From Dehalococcoidales bacterium (lineage in GTDB: Bacteria > Chloroflexota > Dehalococcoidia > Dehalococcoidales > Fen-1064), in NCBI GenBank assembly GCA_030667735.1, contig DAOUVG010000098.1, forward strand, positions 1 to 6,366: a DNA stretch of 6,366 bases, given 5' to 3'. Shown piece after piece: positions 1-6,366 of the stretch; positions within the stretch are counted from its first letter, which is position 1; each line of letters begins with the position of its first letter. The notes below the pieces were generated by a model that was given only the letters and a program-made list of their open reading frames with translations, was not told the origin of the DNA and searched no databases. A program made the position numbers and the translations under genes.

Positions 1-1257
1 CATCTCCTTGAGAAGGTGAGCATACTTGAGGCCGTACATGCAGCATACGCGGGAGCAATACTCGTGGTAATTCTCATCCCGACTGCCTACGAAGTGAATC
101 ATGGCCACACTCTGAGGCGTCGAACCGTCCTTGAGCGTGATATTACCACCGGTGGGACCGCTGGAGTTGACCATCCTTTCGAACTCGGGGCTGGTTACCA
201 CGTTATCGAATTTCCCGTAGCCATACTGTGTTATCGGGCTGGGGTCGAAGGTATCATAACCGGTTGACACGATTACTGCCCCGGCCTCGATTTCCACATC
301 TTCATCCGTCTGCTCGTAATCAATCGCGTCCTTCGGGCAGGCTTCCTGACAGATACGGCAGTCGCCATTGGTAAAATGAAGGCAGTTCTCGCGGTCAATC
401 ACCGGGGCATTGGGCACCGCCTCTGGGAATGGCCGGAAGATTGCCTTTCTCTTGCTCAGCCCGCGGTTGAATTCACTGTCTACCTCAACCGGACATTTCT
501 CCCAGCAGGCGCCACAGCCGTCACATTTATTCTCGTCGACATATCGGGCCATCTTCTTAACTGTCGCACGGAAATTGCCGATATAGCCGCTCAGCTCGCT
601 CAGTTCGCTACAGGTCATCAGGTTAATGTATTCGCTGGATGCCACCTGCTCTATCCTGGGAGCAAGGATGTCTATGGCTGGTTCGAGGTAGGGGAAGGTC
701 TTGCCAAGCTGGGCCATACGACCGCCGATGCTGGGTTCTCTCTCTACCAGATAGACATTGCGCTCCGAACCGGCGATTTCCAGGGCGGTCTGGATGCCGG
801 CAATACCTGCCCCGATAATAAGGGTGTTGGGATTGACCGGGGCGAATTTGGTTTCCAACGGGTTGCGGTACAGAACACGTGCCACGCCGGCGGCTACCAG
901 TGCCATAGCCTTCTCGGTGGCCTGTTGATAATCATGGCTGTGCACCCACGAGCAGTGCTCGCGGATAGTGGCCATTTCGCAAAGGTGGGGGTTTAATCCG
1001 GCGGTCTGGCAGGCTTCCCGGAAGGTGCGAAGATGCAGGGTTGGTGAGCAGGAGCACACCAGTACGCGATTCAGCCCCAATTCCTGGATGTCATTCTTGA
1101 TGAAGTCCTGCCCCGGGTCGGAACACATGAAGGAGTAATCGCGAGCAATGACTACAGAATCAAGGTTCTGAGCGAATTCAGTGACTTTCTTACAGTCAAG
1201 ATAACCGGCAATATTAGACCCGCAGTGACATATATATACTCCGACTCTTTTCTCCAT
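1..1257 (-). CDS. hdrA: HdrA-like iron-sulfur flavoprotein (heterodisulfide reductase subunit A family), partial at its C-terminus
   Basis: The frame is open from an ATG at 1257 to the left edge, giving 419 residues; typical HdrA is about 650, so the last third is missing. Residues 1-135 are the HdrA N-terminal domain, with C10 and C12 in VYICHCGSN, C45 in MCSDPGQ, C70 in CSCSP and C102 in REHCSWVH. A Rossmann FAD motif, GAGIAG, is at 149-154. A ferredoxin-like insert carries C245/C248/C251/C255 and C292/C300/C303/C307. The motif CSRVCCMYG (C401, C405, C406) follows. HdrA is a cytosolic electron-bifurcating or electron-distributing subunit carrying FAD and [4Fe-4S] clusters. Three cysteines kept in the upstream paralogue are absent: F389 replaces the Cys before VGSRDE, and P193 and D196 replace a CxxC. 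The gene follows the fused HdrA gene by 31 bases and is presumably co-transcribed. Only a weak, distant AGGA precedes the start, so translation may be coupled. The family is certain; the physiological partner is not visible. Confidence 0.93.
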   Translation of the reverse strand, partial: MEKRVGVYICHCGSNIAGYLDCKKVTEFAQNLDSVVIARDYSFMCSDPGQDFIKNDIQELGLNRVLVCSCSPTLHLRTFREACQTAGLNPHLCEMATIREHCSWVHSHDYQQATEKAMALVAAGVARVLYRNPLETKFAPVNPNTLIIGAGIAGIQTALEIAGSERNVYLVEREPSIGGRMAQLGKTFPYLEPAIDILAPRIEQVASSEYINLMTCSELSELSGYIGNFRATVKKMARYVDENKCDGCGACWEKCPVEVDSEFNRGLSKRKAIFRPFPEAVPNAPVIDRENCLHFTNGDCRICQEACPKDAIDYEQTDEDVEIEAGAVIVSTGYDTFDPSPITQYGYGKFDNVVTSPEFERMVNSSGPTGGNITLKDGSTPQSVAMIHFVGSRDENYHEYCSRVCCMYGLKYAHLLKEM

Positions 1258-1288
1258 ATATCTATTCTGTTCCTGCTTTCCCTCAGTC

Positions 1289-4030
1289 TCAACCGACAGC
1301 TACTGTCTCGGTACCGACCTCACCTTTGGTGACTAGGGCCAGGGCTTTGGCGGCAGCTCCTATCGCTTGTGACACTGTATCCGGGATATCCTTGGGTCCC
1401 TGGCAGCACCCGGCCATATAGATTCCGTCGGTCTGTGTTCCCATAATATCAAGCTTGTAGTGTTTCTCTTCGAAGAAACCATCGCCATCCTGGTCCAGCC
1501 AGAAGAGCCTGGCGACATCACCGGCATCGGCGCGCGACTGGATAGCCACGTTGAGGACGACCATATCCACCGGCACCCTGATAAGTGCACCCAGCAGGGT
1601 GTCCTCGCATACCACAACCAGTTTCCCCTTCTCCTCGTCGGTCAGGGCAACATCGGTTACCTGGGCAACCTTGCCGCGGATAAAGTTAATACCTTCCTCA
1701 GAAATACGTTTATAAAACTCCTCGTAACCCTTACCGAAGCAACGCATATCAATGTACATCTGGTAGACATCCGCACCGGTCTTTTCCTTTAGCTGGTGGG
1801 CATGTTTGAGACCATACATACAGCATACGCGTGAGCAGTACAAATGGTAATTCTCGTCACGGCTGCCTACGCAGTGAATAATGGCGGCGCTCTTCGGAGT
1901 GGAACCGTCCCTGAGCATCACCTTACCCTCCGTCGGGCCGGTGGAGCTTATCATACGTTCCATCTCGAGGCTGGTGAATACATTATCAAATTTCCCGTAC
2001 CCGTACTGCGTCATCGAGGTGGGATCAAAGAGGTCATAGCCAGTGGTGACGATAATAGCACCGACCTCCAGGTTAACGAATTCGTCTTTCATATCGTGGT
2101 TGATGGCCTCCCGCTCACAGGCAGGGATACAGGCAAGGCACTCGGAGCAGATACCGCAATTCAAACACCGTTTTGCCTCTTCTACCGCATCCTCCTCGGA
2201 GAATCCCGTCTCCACCTCAGGAAAACCACTCCGCTGGTTCTTTTCTAGCATAGGCATCTGCTGCCGTGCCTTTTTGACGACACCGGCTTTGTTGACGTTC
2301 TTGACTCTTTCTATCGGTTCCGACCGGCCCTCTTTCAGGTCGACATTCCTGAGATAGCGGTCAATTGAAATAGCCGCTTCTTTTCCGGTAGCAACCGCCC
2401 CGATGACGGTATCCGGACCGGAGACGGCATCGCCACCGGCAAAGACTCCATCGATATTCGTATGCAGCGTCAAATCGTCGACGACAAGAGTTCCAAACCG
2501 GGTGTACTCAAGTTTGTCCGGGAGCATTTCCTGGTTCACCCGCTGGCCGATTGCCATGATAACGGTATCGACTTCCAGGGTGAACTCGGAGCCTTCTATT
2601 GGCACCGGTCGTCTTCGGCCACTTTCATCGGGTTCACCCAGCTCCATACGGATGCACTCTATACCGGTGACCTTTCCGTTCTGGGAGAGGACCTTGACCG
2701 GATTCACCAGTATATTGATTGCGATGCCTTCTACCTCCGCTTCATCCACCTCGGTCTTATCGGCGGGCATCTCAGTTCGTGAACGGCGGTACACGATGGC
2801 AACTTCTTCAGCCCCGATGCGGTTGGCTACCCTGGCGGCGTCGATAGCGGCGTTGCCACCGCCAATCACAACCACCCGGTTTCCCATCTTTACCTTTTCG
2901 CCGGAGTTTGCTCGCTGCAGGAAACTGAGGGCGTTCAGTACGCCATCGGCATCCTCACCGGGAATACCCATTGTCTGGCCGATACCAGCCCCGGCAGCAA
3001 TGAATACCGCCTTGTAGTCGTCTTTGAACAGGTCTTCCAGCTTCGTGACGGTGGTATTGGTGCGTATCTCGACGCCCAGTTCCTGAACGTAGCCAATCTC
3101 ATCGTCCACTATGCTATTAGGCAGGCGGTATTCGGGAATACCGTAGCGGAGGAGGCCGCCTACCTTCGGAGCAGCTTCGAATACCGTCACCGGGTAACCT
3201 AACCGTATGAGGTCATAGGCACAACCGATTCCGGCAGGTCCGGAACCGATGACGGCCACTTTCTCTTCATGGGTCAATTCGACGGGTGTTGCCTTTTCCC
3301 GCCCGTTCTGCATTTCATAGTCAGCCATGAAGCGTTTCAGGGAACGGATAGCAACTGACTCGTCTACCTGACCACGCTCACATTCCGATTCGCAGGGGTG
3401 AGTACAGACCCGGCCACAGACCCCGGCAAAGGGCATGGTGCGTCGTAGCACTCCAAGGGCTTCCTTGAATCGCCCCTTCGATATCAGGGCAATGTAACCC
3501 TGGGCGTTCACACCGGCAGGGCAAGCCACACGGCACGGGGGCAAGCCTCGCTTGTCAATCGTATACACGTTGGGAACCGCCTGGGGAAACGGGCGGTAAG
3601 CCGCCTGGCGATTCTCCAGGCCCAGTAGCCACTCGCTGGGAAAGGAGACCGGACACACCTTGGCGCACTCCCCGCAGCCGGTGCATTTGCTGATATCGAT
3701 ATAACCGGCCTTCTTCCTTACCTTGATATTGAAGTCGCCGGCATGGCCTGAGACCTCCTCTACCTCGCAGTAAGTCATCAGCTCAATGTTCTTATTCGAG
3801 CCTACCTGACTCATCTTGGGGGTACCGATACAGGAGGCGCAGTCCATGGTGGGGAAGGTCTTGTCAAGCTGCAGCATACGCCCGCCCACGGTGGGCGACC
3901 TCTCCACCAGATACACATGATGGTCCGAGTCTGCAACCTCAAGGGCTGCCTGCATGCCGGCGATACCGGCACCAACTATCAGGACATCGGGTTTACTACG
4001 GGCTTCACCCCTTGCAGCTCTTTCCGCCAA
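1289..4030 (-). CDS. HdrA-GltD chimera: HdrA-like FAD/Fe-S protein with an inserted NAD(P)H-dependent GltD/NfnB-type oxidoreductase module
   Basis: This 913-residue protein starts at TTG (4030) with a strong GGGAGGT six bases upstream; the next Met is residue 26, inside the Rossmann fold, so TTG is the credible start. Order: HdrA FAD motif GAGIAG (20-25); CxxC in TMDCASC (C64, C67); [4Fe-4S] motif C116/C119/C122/C126; then a GltD/NfnB/dihydropyrimidine-dehydrogenase-like module (about 161-620) with C166, C170, C205, C209, C213, C217, FAD motif GSGPAG (262-267), NAD(P)H motif GGGNAA (390-395) with YRRSRTEMPA (414-423), and FAD-closing AGGDAVSGPDTV (531-542). A cysteine cluster C622-C638 follows, then HdrA resumes: TTGYDLFDP, HCVGSRDE (C720), CSRVCC (C732, C736, C737), RCFGKGYEEFYKR, and the last FAD motif GIYMAGCCQGPKDIPDTVSQAI (two parts, 869-890). 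Neither the N-terminal HdrA domain nor a C-terminal two-cluster ferredoxin is present. The likely role is passing electrons between NAD(P)H and HdrA-type clusters; substrate and direction are inferred, not shown. Confidence 0.95.
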   Translation of the reverse strand: MAERAARGEARSKPDVLIVGAGIAGMQAALEVADSDHHVYLVERSPTVGGRMLQLDKTFPTMDCASCIGTPKMSQVGSNKNIELMTYCEVEEVSGHAGDFNIKVRKKAGYIDISKCTGCGECAKVCPVSFPSEWLLGLENRQAAYRPFPQAVPNVYTIDKRGLPPCRVACPAGVNAQGYIALISKGRFKEALGVLRRTMPFAGVCGRVCTHPCESECERGQVDESVAIRSLKRFMADYEMQNGREKATPVELTHEEKVAVIGSGPAGIGCAYDLIRLGYPVTVFEAAPKVGGLLRYGIPEYRLPNSIVDDEIGYVQELGVEIRTNTTVTKLEDLFKDDYKAVFIAAGAGIGQTMGIPGEDADGVLNALSFLQRANSGEKVKMGNRVVVIGGGNAAIDAARVANRIGAEEVAIVYRRSRTEMPADKTEVDEAEVEGIAINILVNPVKVLSQNGKVTGIECIRMELGEPDESGRRRPVPIEGSEFTLEVDTVIMAIGQRVNQEMLPDKLEYTRFGTLVVDDLTLHTNIDGVFAGGDAVSGPDTVIGAVATGKEAAISIDRYLRNVDLKEGRSEPIERVKNVNKAGVVKKARQQMPMLEKNQRSGFPEVETGFSEEDAVEEAKRCLNCGICSECLACIPACEREAINHDMKDEFVNLEVGAIIVTTGYDLFDPTSMTQYGYGKFDNVFTSLEMERMISSTGPTEGKVMLRDGSTPKSAAIIHCVGSRDENYHLYCSRVCCMYGLKHAHQLKEKTGADVYQMYIDMRCFGKGYEEFYKRISEEGINFIRGKVAQVTDVALTDEEKGKLVVVCEDTLLGALIRVPVDMVVLNVAIQSRADAGDVARLFWLDQDGDGFFEEKHYKLDIMGTQTDGIYMAGCCQGPKDIPDTVSQAIGAAAKALALVTKGEVGTETVAVG

Positions 4031-4036
4031 AGTTGA

Positions 4037-4043
4037 ACCTCCC
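4037..4043 (-). promoter_or_regulatory. Shine-Dalgarno site deciding the TTG start of the HdrA-GltD gene
   Basis: On the minus strand the bases read GGGAGGT, ending six bases before the TTG at 4030. Strength and spacing are close to ideal for a bacterial ribosome binding site. This supports TTG as the true initiation codon, ahead of the FAD-binding strand VLIVGAGIAG. Confidence 0.8.
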
Positions 4044-4060
4044 GGTCGAGTTCCGCACCT

Positions 4061-4089
4061 ATTTTATACCAATCACTCCCGTGGTGCAA
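4061..4089 (-). promoter_or_regulatory. Putative sigma70-type promoter for the HdrA-GltD/HdrA operon
   Basis: The minus strand has TTGCAC (4089-4084) as a -35-like element, a 17-base spacer, and TAAAAT (4066-4061) as a -10 element that differs from TATAAT at one position. Transcription would start near 4054, leaving a leader of about 25 bases that contains the Shine-Dalgarno site. The -35 is only a half match. The same TATAAAAT stretch could serve as a TATA box if the host were archaeal, but the rest of the window looks bacterial. This is inferred from sequence only. Confidence 0.5.
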
Positions 4090-4213
4090 ACTCGGTAACA
4101 GGGTGTTTCCCGGTGTCCCAGGGGCCAACCGGACATACCGGAACTGTAATCACAATGAAACAGGGTGGTCGCGTGCTGCGAAACACCTAATCTGATAACC
4201 TGATTCGGTATTC

Positions 4214-4242
4214 TGTGCATGCAACTTCAGCATGTTGTGCAT
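4214..4242. repeat. Short direct repeat TGTGCAT x2, 22-base period
   Basis: TGTGCAT appears at 4214-4220 and again at 4236-4242. The copies start 22 bases apart, about two helical turns, so they would present on the same face of DNA. Between them, ATGCAAC and GTTGTGCAT also give an imperfect inverted repeat with a two-base bulge. The pair lies about 125-150 bases upstream of the HdrA operon promoter. It may be a regulator site or chance; seven-base repeats in 300 bases are weak evidence. Confidence 0.3.
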
Positions 4243-4337
4243 ACGAGTCCAGCTATGTGGCCTTTCGAGGATGCGGGTGTGTCCCGGAGCCATATCTGGT
4301 GCCGAACAGCGGATGCCGAGTTTTCCCTGGGAAGTGA

Positions 4338-5306
4338 CTACTCCAGCCCGAGCATTCGGCACAACTCGGTAGGGTTGTACTTTCCCGGAGTTTCACCGCT
4401 GGCCGCCATCTCCTGTGCGATACGCAGCAGCATCTGGTTTACCGGAGCCTTGATACCCAGTCGCTCTGCCTGGCGGACAATCTCACCGTTGAGAAAATCG
4501 GTCTCGATAGTGCCCTGCCGGCGGGCCAGGCTCTGCCAGGTGGAGCTCTGGGCCTCGGTACGCAGGCTGTTACGCGGTCTCTCGGTGCTTTCAGGCCATC
4601 GTTCGGCCAGCTCCTCGTTTGATATCCAGTGGATACCGGCGTGGGAAAGAACTTGCCGGGCCTCCTCGTGGACAGCCGCATAGATGCGGTCGCTATCGCC
4701 GCCGCGGGCGTTGGTGATAGCACCGATAGCATTACCCAGGTTGGTCATCAGCTTGCCCCATTTGTAGGGCATTACTTCCGGGGTGACCAGCACGAAGAAT
4801 CCGGCGCGGCGCAGCCTGTCGGCAACTTCCTCGGCAAGGTCATCTTTGCCGGTTGGGTACTGCCCGATGATGAGCCAGCCGGGAGGGTCGCGACGGGCGG
4901 TAATCTCTCCGTCAATGACGTAGACGCCACCGACACGCACCATGACTCCGTACACACTGGGGAAATACCCGACGGCGATTTCCTCATTGCGGGTACCGTT
5001 CTGGAGACAGAAGACGGGGATGTCATTCACTACCTTACGCAGGTCGCCAAGCGCCTCATCCGTGTTCTGGCCTTTTACGCAGAGCAGGACGACATCCTCC
5101 GGGCCAAACTCAATCCGGTCAGGCCCGGTAACTGCGGGTAGTCGCAGGTTATGCGTCTCCGTGGGCGTGACGAAGCGCAGACCTTGTTCGTTGATGGCGT
5201 TGACGTGGCCGGGTCGCCCGATCAGAACGACTTCCGTGCCGGTGAGGTGAAGGTGGGCGCCCACCACTCCGCCGATTGCTCCGGCTCCGTAGATTATGAT
5301 TCTCAT
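4338..5306 (-). CDS. panE: Ketopantoate reductase family protein (2-dehydropantoate 2-reductase, ApbA/PanE-like)
   Basis: The 322-residue protein matches the family's usual length of about 300-320. It begins with a Rossmann motif GAGAIGG (7-13) for NADP(H), followed by CVKGQNTDEAL (K78) and LQNGTRNE (N103), both typical of the family. The C-terminal helical domain has WGKLMTN with K185 and N189, corresponding to the catalytic Lys and a substrate-binding Asn of E. coli PanE, then S254-S255 and IETDFLNG with E268, equivalent to the conserved TEIDxxNG. All key positions are present, so an active NADPH-dependent 2-oxoacid reductase is likely. In pantothenate synthesis it would convert 2-dehydropantoate to pantoate. 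The family also contains paralogues acting on other oxoacids, and no other pantothenate gene is in view, so the substrate is uncertain. It starts 38 bases after the methyltransferase stop and is probably in the same operon. An AGGAG (5321-5317) lies ten bases before the ATG. Confidence 0.9.
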   Translation of the reverse strand: MRIIIYGAGAIGGVVGAHLHLTGTEVVLIGRPGHVNAINEQGLRFVTPTETHNLRLPAVTGPDRIEFGPEDVVLLCVKGQNTDEALGDLRKVVNDIPVFCLQNGTRNEEIAVGYFPSVYGVMVRVGGVYVIDGEITARRDPPGWLIIGQYPTGKDDLAEEVADRLRRAGFFVLVTPEVMPYKWGKLMTNLGNAIGAITNARGGDSDRIYAAVHEEARQVLSHAGIHWISNEELAERWPESTERPRNSLRTEAQSSTWQSLARRQGTIETDFLNGEIVRQAERLGIKAPVNQMLLRIAQEMAASGETPGKYNPTELCRMLGLE

Positions 5307-5316
5307 GTTGAAGCTA

Positions 5317-5321
5317 CTCCT
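5317..5321 (-). promoter_or_regulatory. Ribosome binding site of the ketopantoate-reductase-family gene
   Basis: AGGAG on the minus strand ends ten bases before the ATG at 5306. The spacing is at the long end of normal. It supports this ATG, which also places the Rossmann strand MRIIIYGAG directly at the N-terminus, as is standard for the family. Confidence 0.6.
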
Positions 5322-5344
5322 TCTGGTTTCCGAATCTATACTGA

Positions 5345-6166
5345 TTATTTCAGCACCATGCGGGCTACCAGTACCGGTGGAACAGCGCGCATGTTACCAA
5401 ATGACAGGGGCATGCCGGACTTGAGTTCGGCGTCACCCGGAAAAGTCGGTTCCTCAATCCCGTCAAGGACGAAGCCGTGCTTGAAGCAGGTGTTGAAGAG
5501 CAGGCTGACAGGCCGGTGGAAGTAGTGCTGCGGCACGGGCTGGCCCGGGATGCCCAGACCCATATGGTGAAAAGGCTCTGCGTAGTCGGTTACCGTAACG
5601 CCTGCCTTGAATACTATTTGGCCGTCCTGCTCATACTGCTCGGCGACGTGACGGACAGTGCCCGAGTTGAAAACGGGGTGTGTCACCGAGAAGATGAACC
5701 GCCCTTCGGTTTTGAGGAGCTTTGGGAGAGTGGATATCAGCGGTTCGATTGAGGACATGTCCATCAAGGCCATGGTACACACCGCGGCGTCAAAACACTT
5801 CTCACCGAGCGACAGCAGGGCTTCGGGGTCGGTGGCGCTGAGTACCCGGTAGGTGATGCGGTCCGCGTTCTCGGTGGTACGCTCCCGGGCTCGCCGGATG
5901 AACATCTCCGAGTGGTCGATGGCGACAATCCTGGCCCCGAGGCCAGCCATACGCCGGGCGAAGCGTCCCGCCCCGCAGGCAATATCCAGCACAAGTTCGC
6001 CGGGCTTGAGCGCCAGCAGTCTCTCTGTAGCCGGCTCGATGAGGTAGTCCTGGAAATCGTTGCCGCCGCCAATCCTGTCGTCCCACCACCCGGCGAGAGT
6101 GTCCCAGACCTCGGCGGTCTGCCCGTCGTATTCGGGGAAATCGGGAGAGGGGTGTTCTGTCGTCAT
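5345..6166 (-). CDS. Class I SAM-dependent methyltransferase, substrate unknown
   Basis: The protein has 273 residues from the ATG at 6166. An in-frame GTG at 6172 would add two residues, but the only good ribosome binding site, GGAG at 6175-6172, overlaps that GTG and sits five bases before the ATG, so the ATG is preferred. Numbering from the ATG, motif I is VLDIACGAGRF (59-69), which binds SAM, followed by VAIDHSEMF (81-89), whose Asp (D84) is at the position that usually contacts the SAM ribose. Further motifs are CTMALMDM (130-137) and FIFSVTHPVF (157-166). The C-terminal part, with QHYFHRPVSLLFNTCFKHGF, is typical of Methyltransf_11/25-type small-molecule or quinone-like methyltransferases. 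No membrane segment or signal peptide is seen. It starts about 25 bases after the upstream partial gene and lies 38 bases before the reductase gene, so operon membership is likely. Nothing in the sequence fixes the methyl acceptor. Confidence 0.9.
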   Translation of the reverse strand: MTTEHPSPDFPEYDGQTAEVWDTLAGWWDDRIGGGNDFQDYLIEPATERLLALKPGELVLDIACGAGRFARRMAGLGARIVAIDHSEMFIRRARERTTENADRITYRVLSATDPEALLSLGEKCFDAAVCTMALMDMSSIEPLISTLPKLLKTEGRFIFSVTHPVFNSGTVRHVAEQYEQDGQIVFKAGVTVTDYAEPFHHMGLGIPGQPVPQHYFHRPVSLLFNTCFKHGFVLDGIEEPTFPGDAELKSGMPLSFGNMRAVPPVLVARMVLK

Positions 6167-6171
6167 CGTCA

Positions 6172-6175
6172 CTCC
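6172..6175 (-). promoter_or_regulatory. Ribosome binding site deciding the methyltransferase start
   Basis: GGAG on the minus strand is followed by five bases and then the ATG at 6166. Because the site overlaps the alternative GTG at 6172, it favours the ATG two codons further in. Confidence 0.55.
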
Positions 6176-6191
6176 AAGGGGTGTGCACCTT

Positions 6192-6366
6192 TCACTGAAT
6201 ACCGTACCTGTCTGCCAGTCTCTTAAACTTCTTGATCTCCCTATCCTGCCGCTCCAATAGGAGAAGCCGAACCTGTTCTTCGGTGAAGTCGTTTCTGTCT
6301 AGTTTGTATAGCTTCCGACCAAAGAGCCAGAGACGGTTCTCCATGGCATCTTTCACGGCGTTCTGG
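6192..6366 (-). CDS. C-terminal fragment of an unrecognised protein, partial at its N-terminus
   Basis: A minus-strand frame is open from the right edge to a TGA at 6194-6192, giving 58 codons. An internal ATG would allow a stand-alone 50-residue protein beginning MENRLWLFGRK, but no good ribosome binding site was seen before it, so the tail of a longer gene is more likely. The composition is coding-like: rich in Lys, Arg, Glu and Leu, with a predicted helical stretch around FTEEQVRLLLLERQDREIKK followed by FKRLADRYGIQ at the end. The stop lies about 25 bases before the methyltransferase ATG, fitting an operon. I do not recognise the family. Confidence 0.55.
   Translation of the reverse strand, partial: QNAVKDAMENRLWLFGRKLYKLDRNDFTEEQVRLLLLERQDREIKKFKRLADRYGIQ

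Larger units (their letters stand above)
4031..4337. other. 307-base intergenic region between the reductase gene and the HdrA operon
   Basis: No convincing protein is encoded here. A minus-strand frame running 4362-4150 lies partly within the end of the reductase gene and has no recognisable motif or suitable start site. The left end holds the promoter and ribosome binding site of the HdrA operon. AACAGGGTG occurs twice (4097-4105 and 4159-4167), and TGTGCAT occurs twice (4214-4220 and 4236-4242). Two small hairpins, at 4129-4141 and 4274-4286, have four-base stems and no T tract, so no intrinsic terminator is evident for the upstream genes. The length is enough for an operator or leader control of the HdrA operon. 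Confidence 0.6.

Noticed and set aside
376..996. Long plus-strand open frame (206 codons) opposite the second HdrA
   Set aside because: It is the antisense shadow of a clearly conserved HdrA frame, with no domain or ribosome binding site of its own.
1844..3017. Several plus-strand open frames opposite the HdrA-GltD gene
   Set aside because: They lie antisense to recognisable motifs. The frame at 1844-2248 resembles the one at 16-267 only because both are antisense to paralogous HdrA segments.
4129..4141. CCGG-N5-CCGG palindrome as an operator or terminator
   Set aside because: It has a four-base stem, no extension and no T tract, and is easily explained by chance.
4274..4286. Small hairpin downstream of the reductase gene as a terminator
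   Set aside because: The stem is only four base pairs (CGGG/CCCG) and no T tract follows on the minus strand.
4150..4362. Minus-strand 70-codon frame in the intergenic region
   Set aside because: It begins inside the end of the reductase gene, shows no motif, and has an atypical composition.
5477..6260. Plus-strand and alternative-frame open frames over the methyltransferase
   Set aside because: They overlap the conserved SAM-binding protein in other frames and carry no recognisable motif.

Overview
All recognisable genes in this window are on the minus strand and read from high to low coordinates. There are five coding regions, two of them cut by the window edges. No rRNA, tRNA, CRISPR array, insertion sequence or plus-strand gene could be supported.

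The organism looks like an anaerobic bacterium with flavin-based electron-transfer chemistry. Two paralogous HdrA-type flavoproteins stand side by side, and the genes use Shine-Dalgarno sites, a TTG start and a sigma70-like promoter with moderately GC-rich coding. An uncultured Chloroflexota (Dehalococcoidia) or a similar sediment anaerobe would fit. This is a guess from gene content, not a phylogenetic result.

Right part (6366 to 4338): a short C-terminal fragment of an unrecognised charged, helical protein, then a class I SAM-dependent methyltransferase, then a ketopantoate-reductase-family protein. The gaps are about 25 and 38 bases, so these three probably form one transcription unit. The link between methyltransferase and reductase is positional only.

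Middle gap (4337 to 4031): 307 bases without a convincing gene. It holds a plausible minus-strand promoter close to the next gene, two short direct repeats, and no clear terminator.

Left part (4030 to 1): a two-gene operon. The first gene encodes a 913-residue chimera in which a complete GltD/NfnB-like NAD(P)H:flavin module sits inside the ferredoxin-like insert of HdrA, between its two [4Fe-4S] motifs. The second gene, 31 bases downstream, encodes a more orthodox HdrA with the N-terminal domain that the chimera lacks. It has lost three cysteines that the chimera keeps, and it runs off the left edge. The simplest reading is that the two proteins form one electron-transfer or bifurcating complex. 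NAD(P)H would meet the GltD module, and electrons would move through HdrA flavins and clusters to partners encoded beyond the left edge. That partner set is not visible here.
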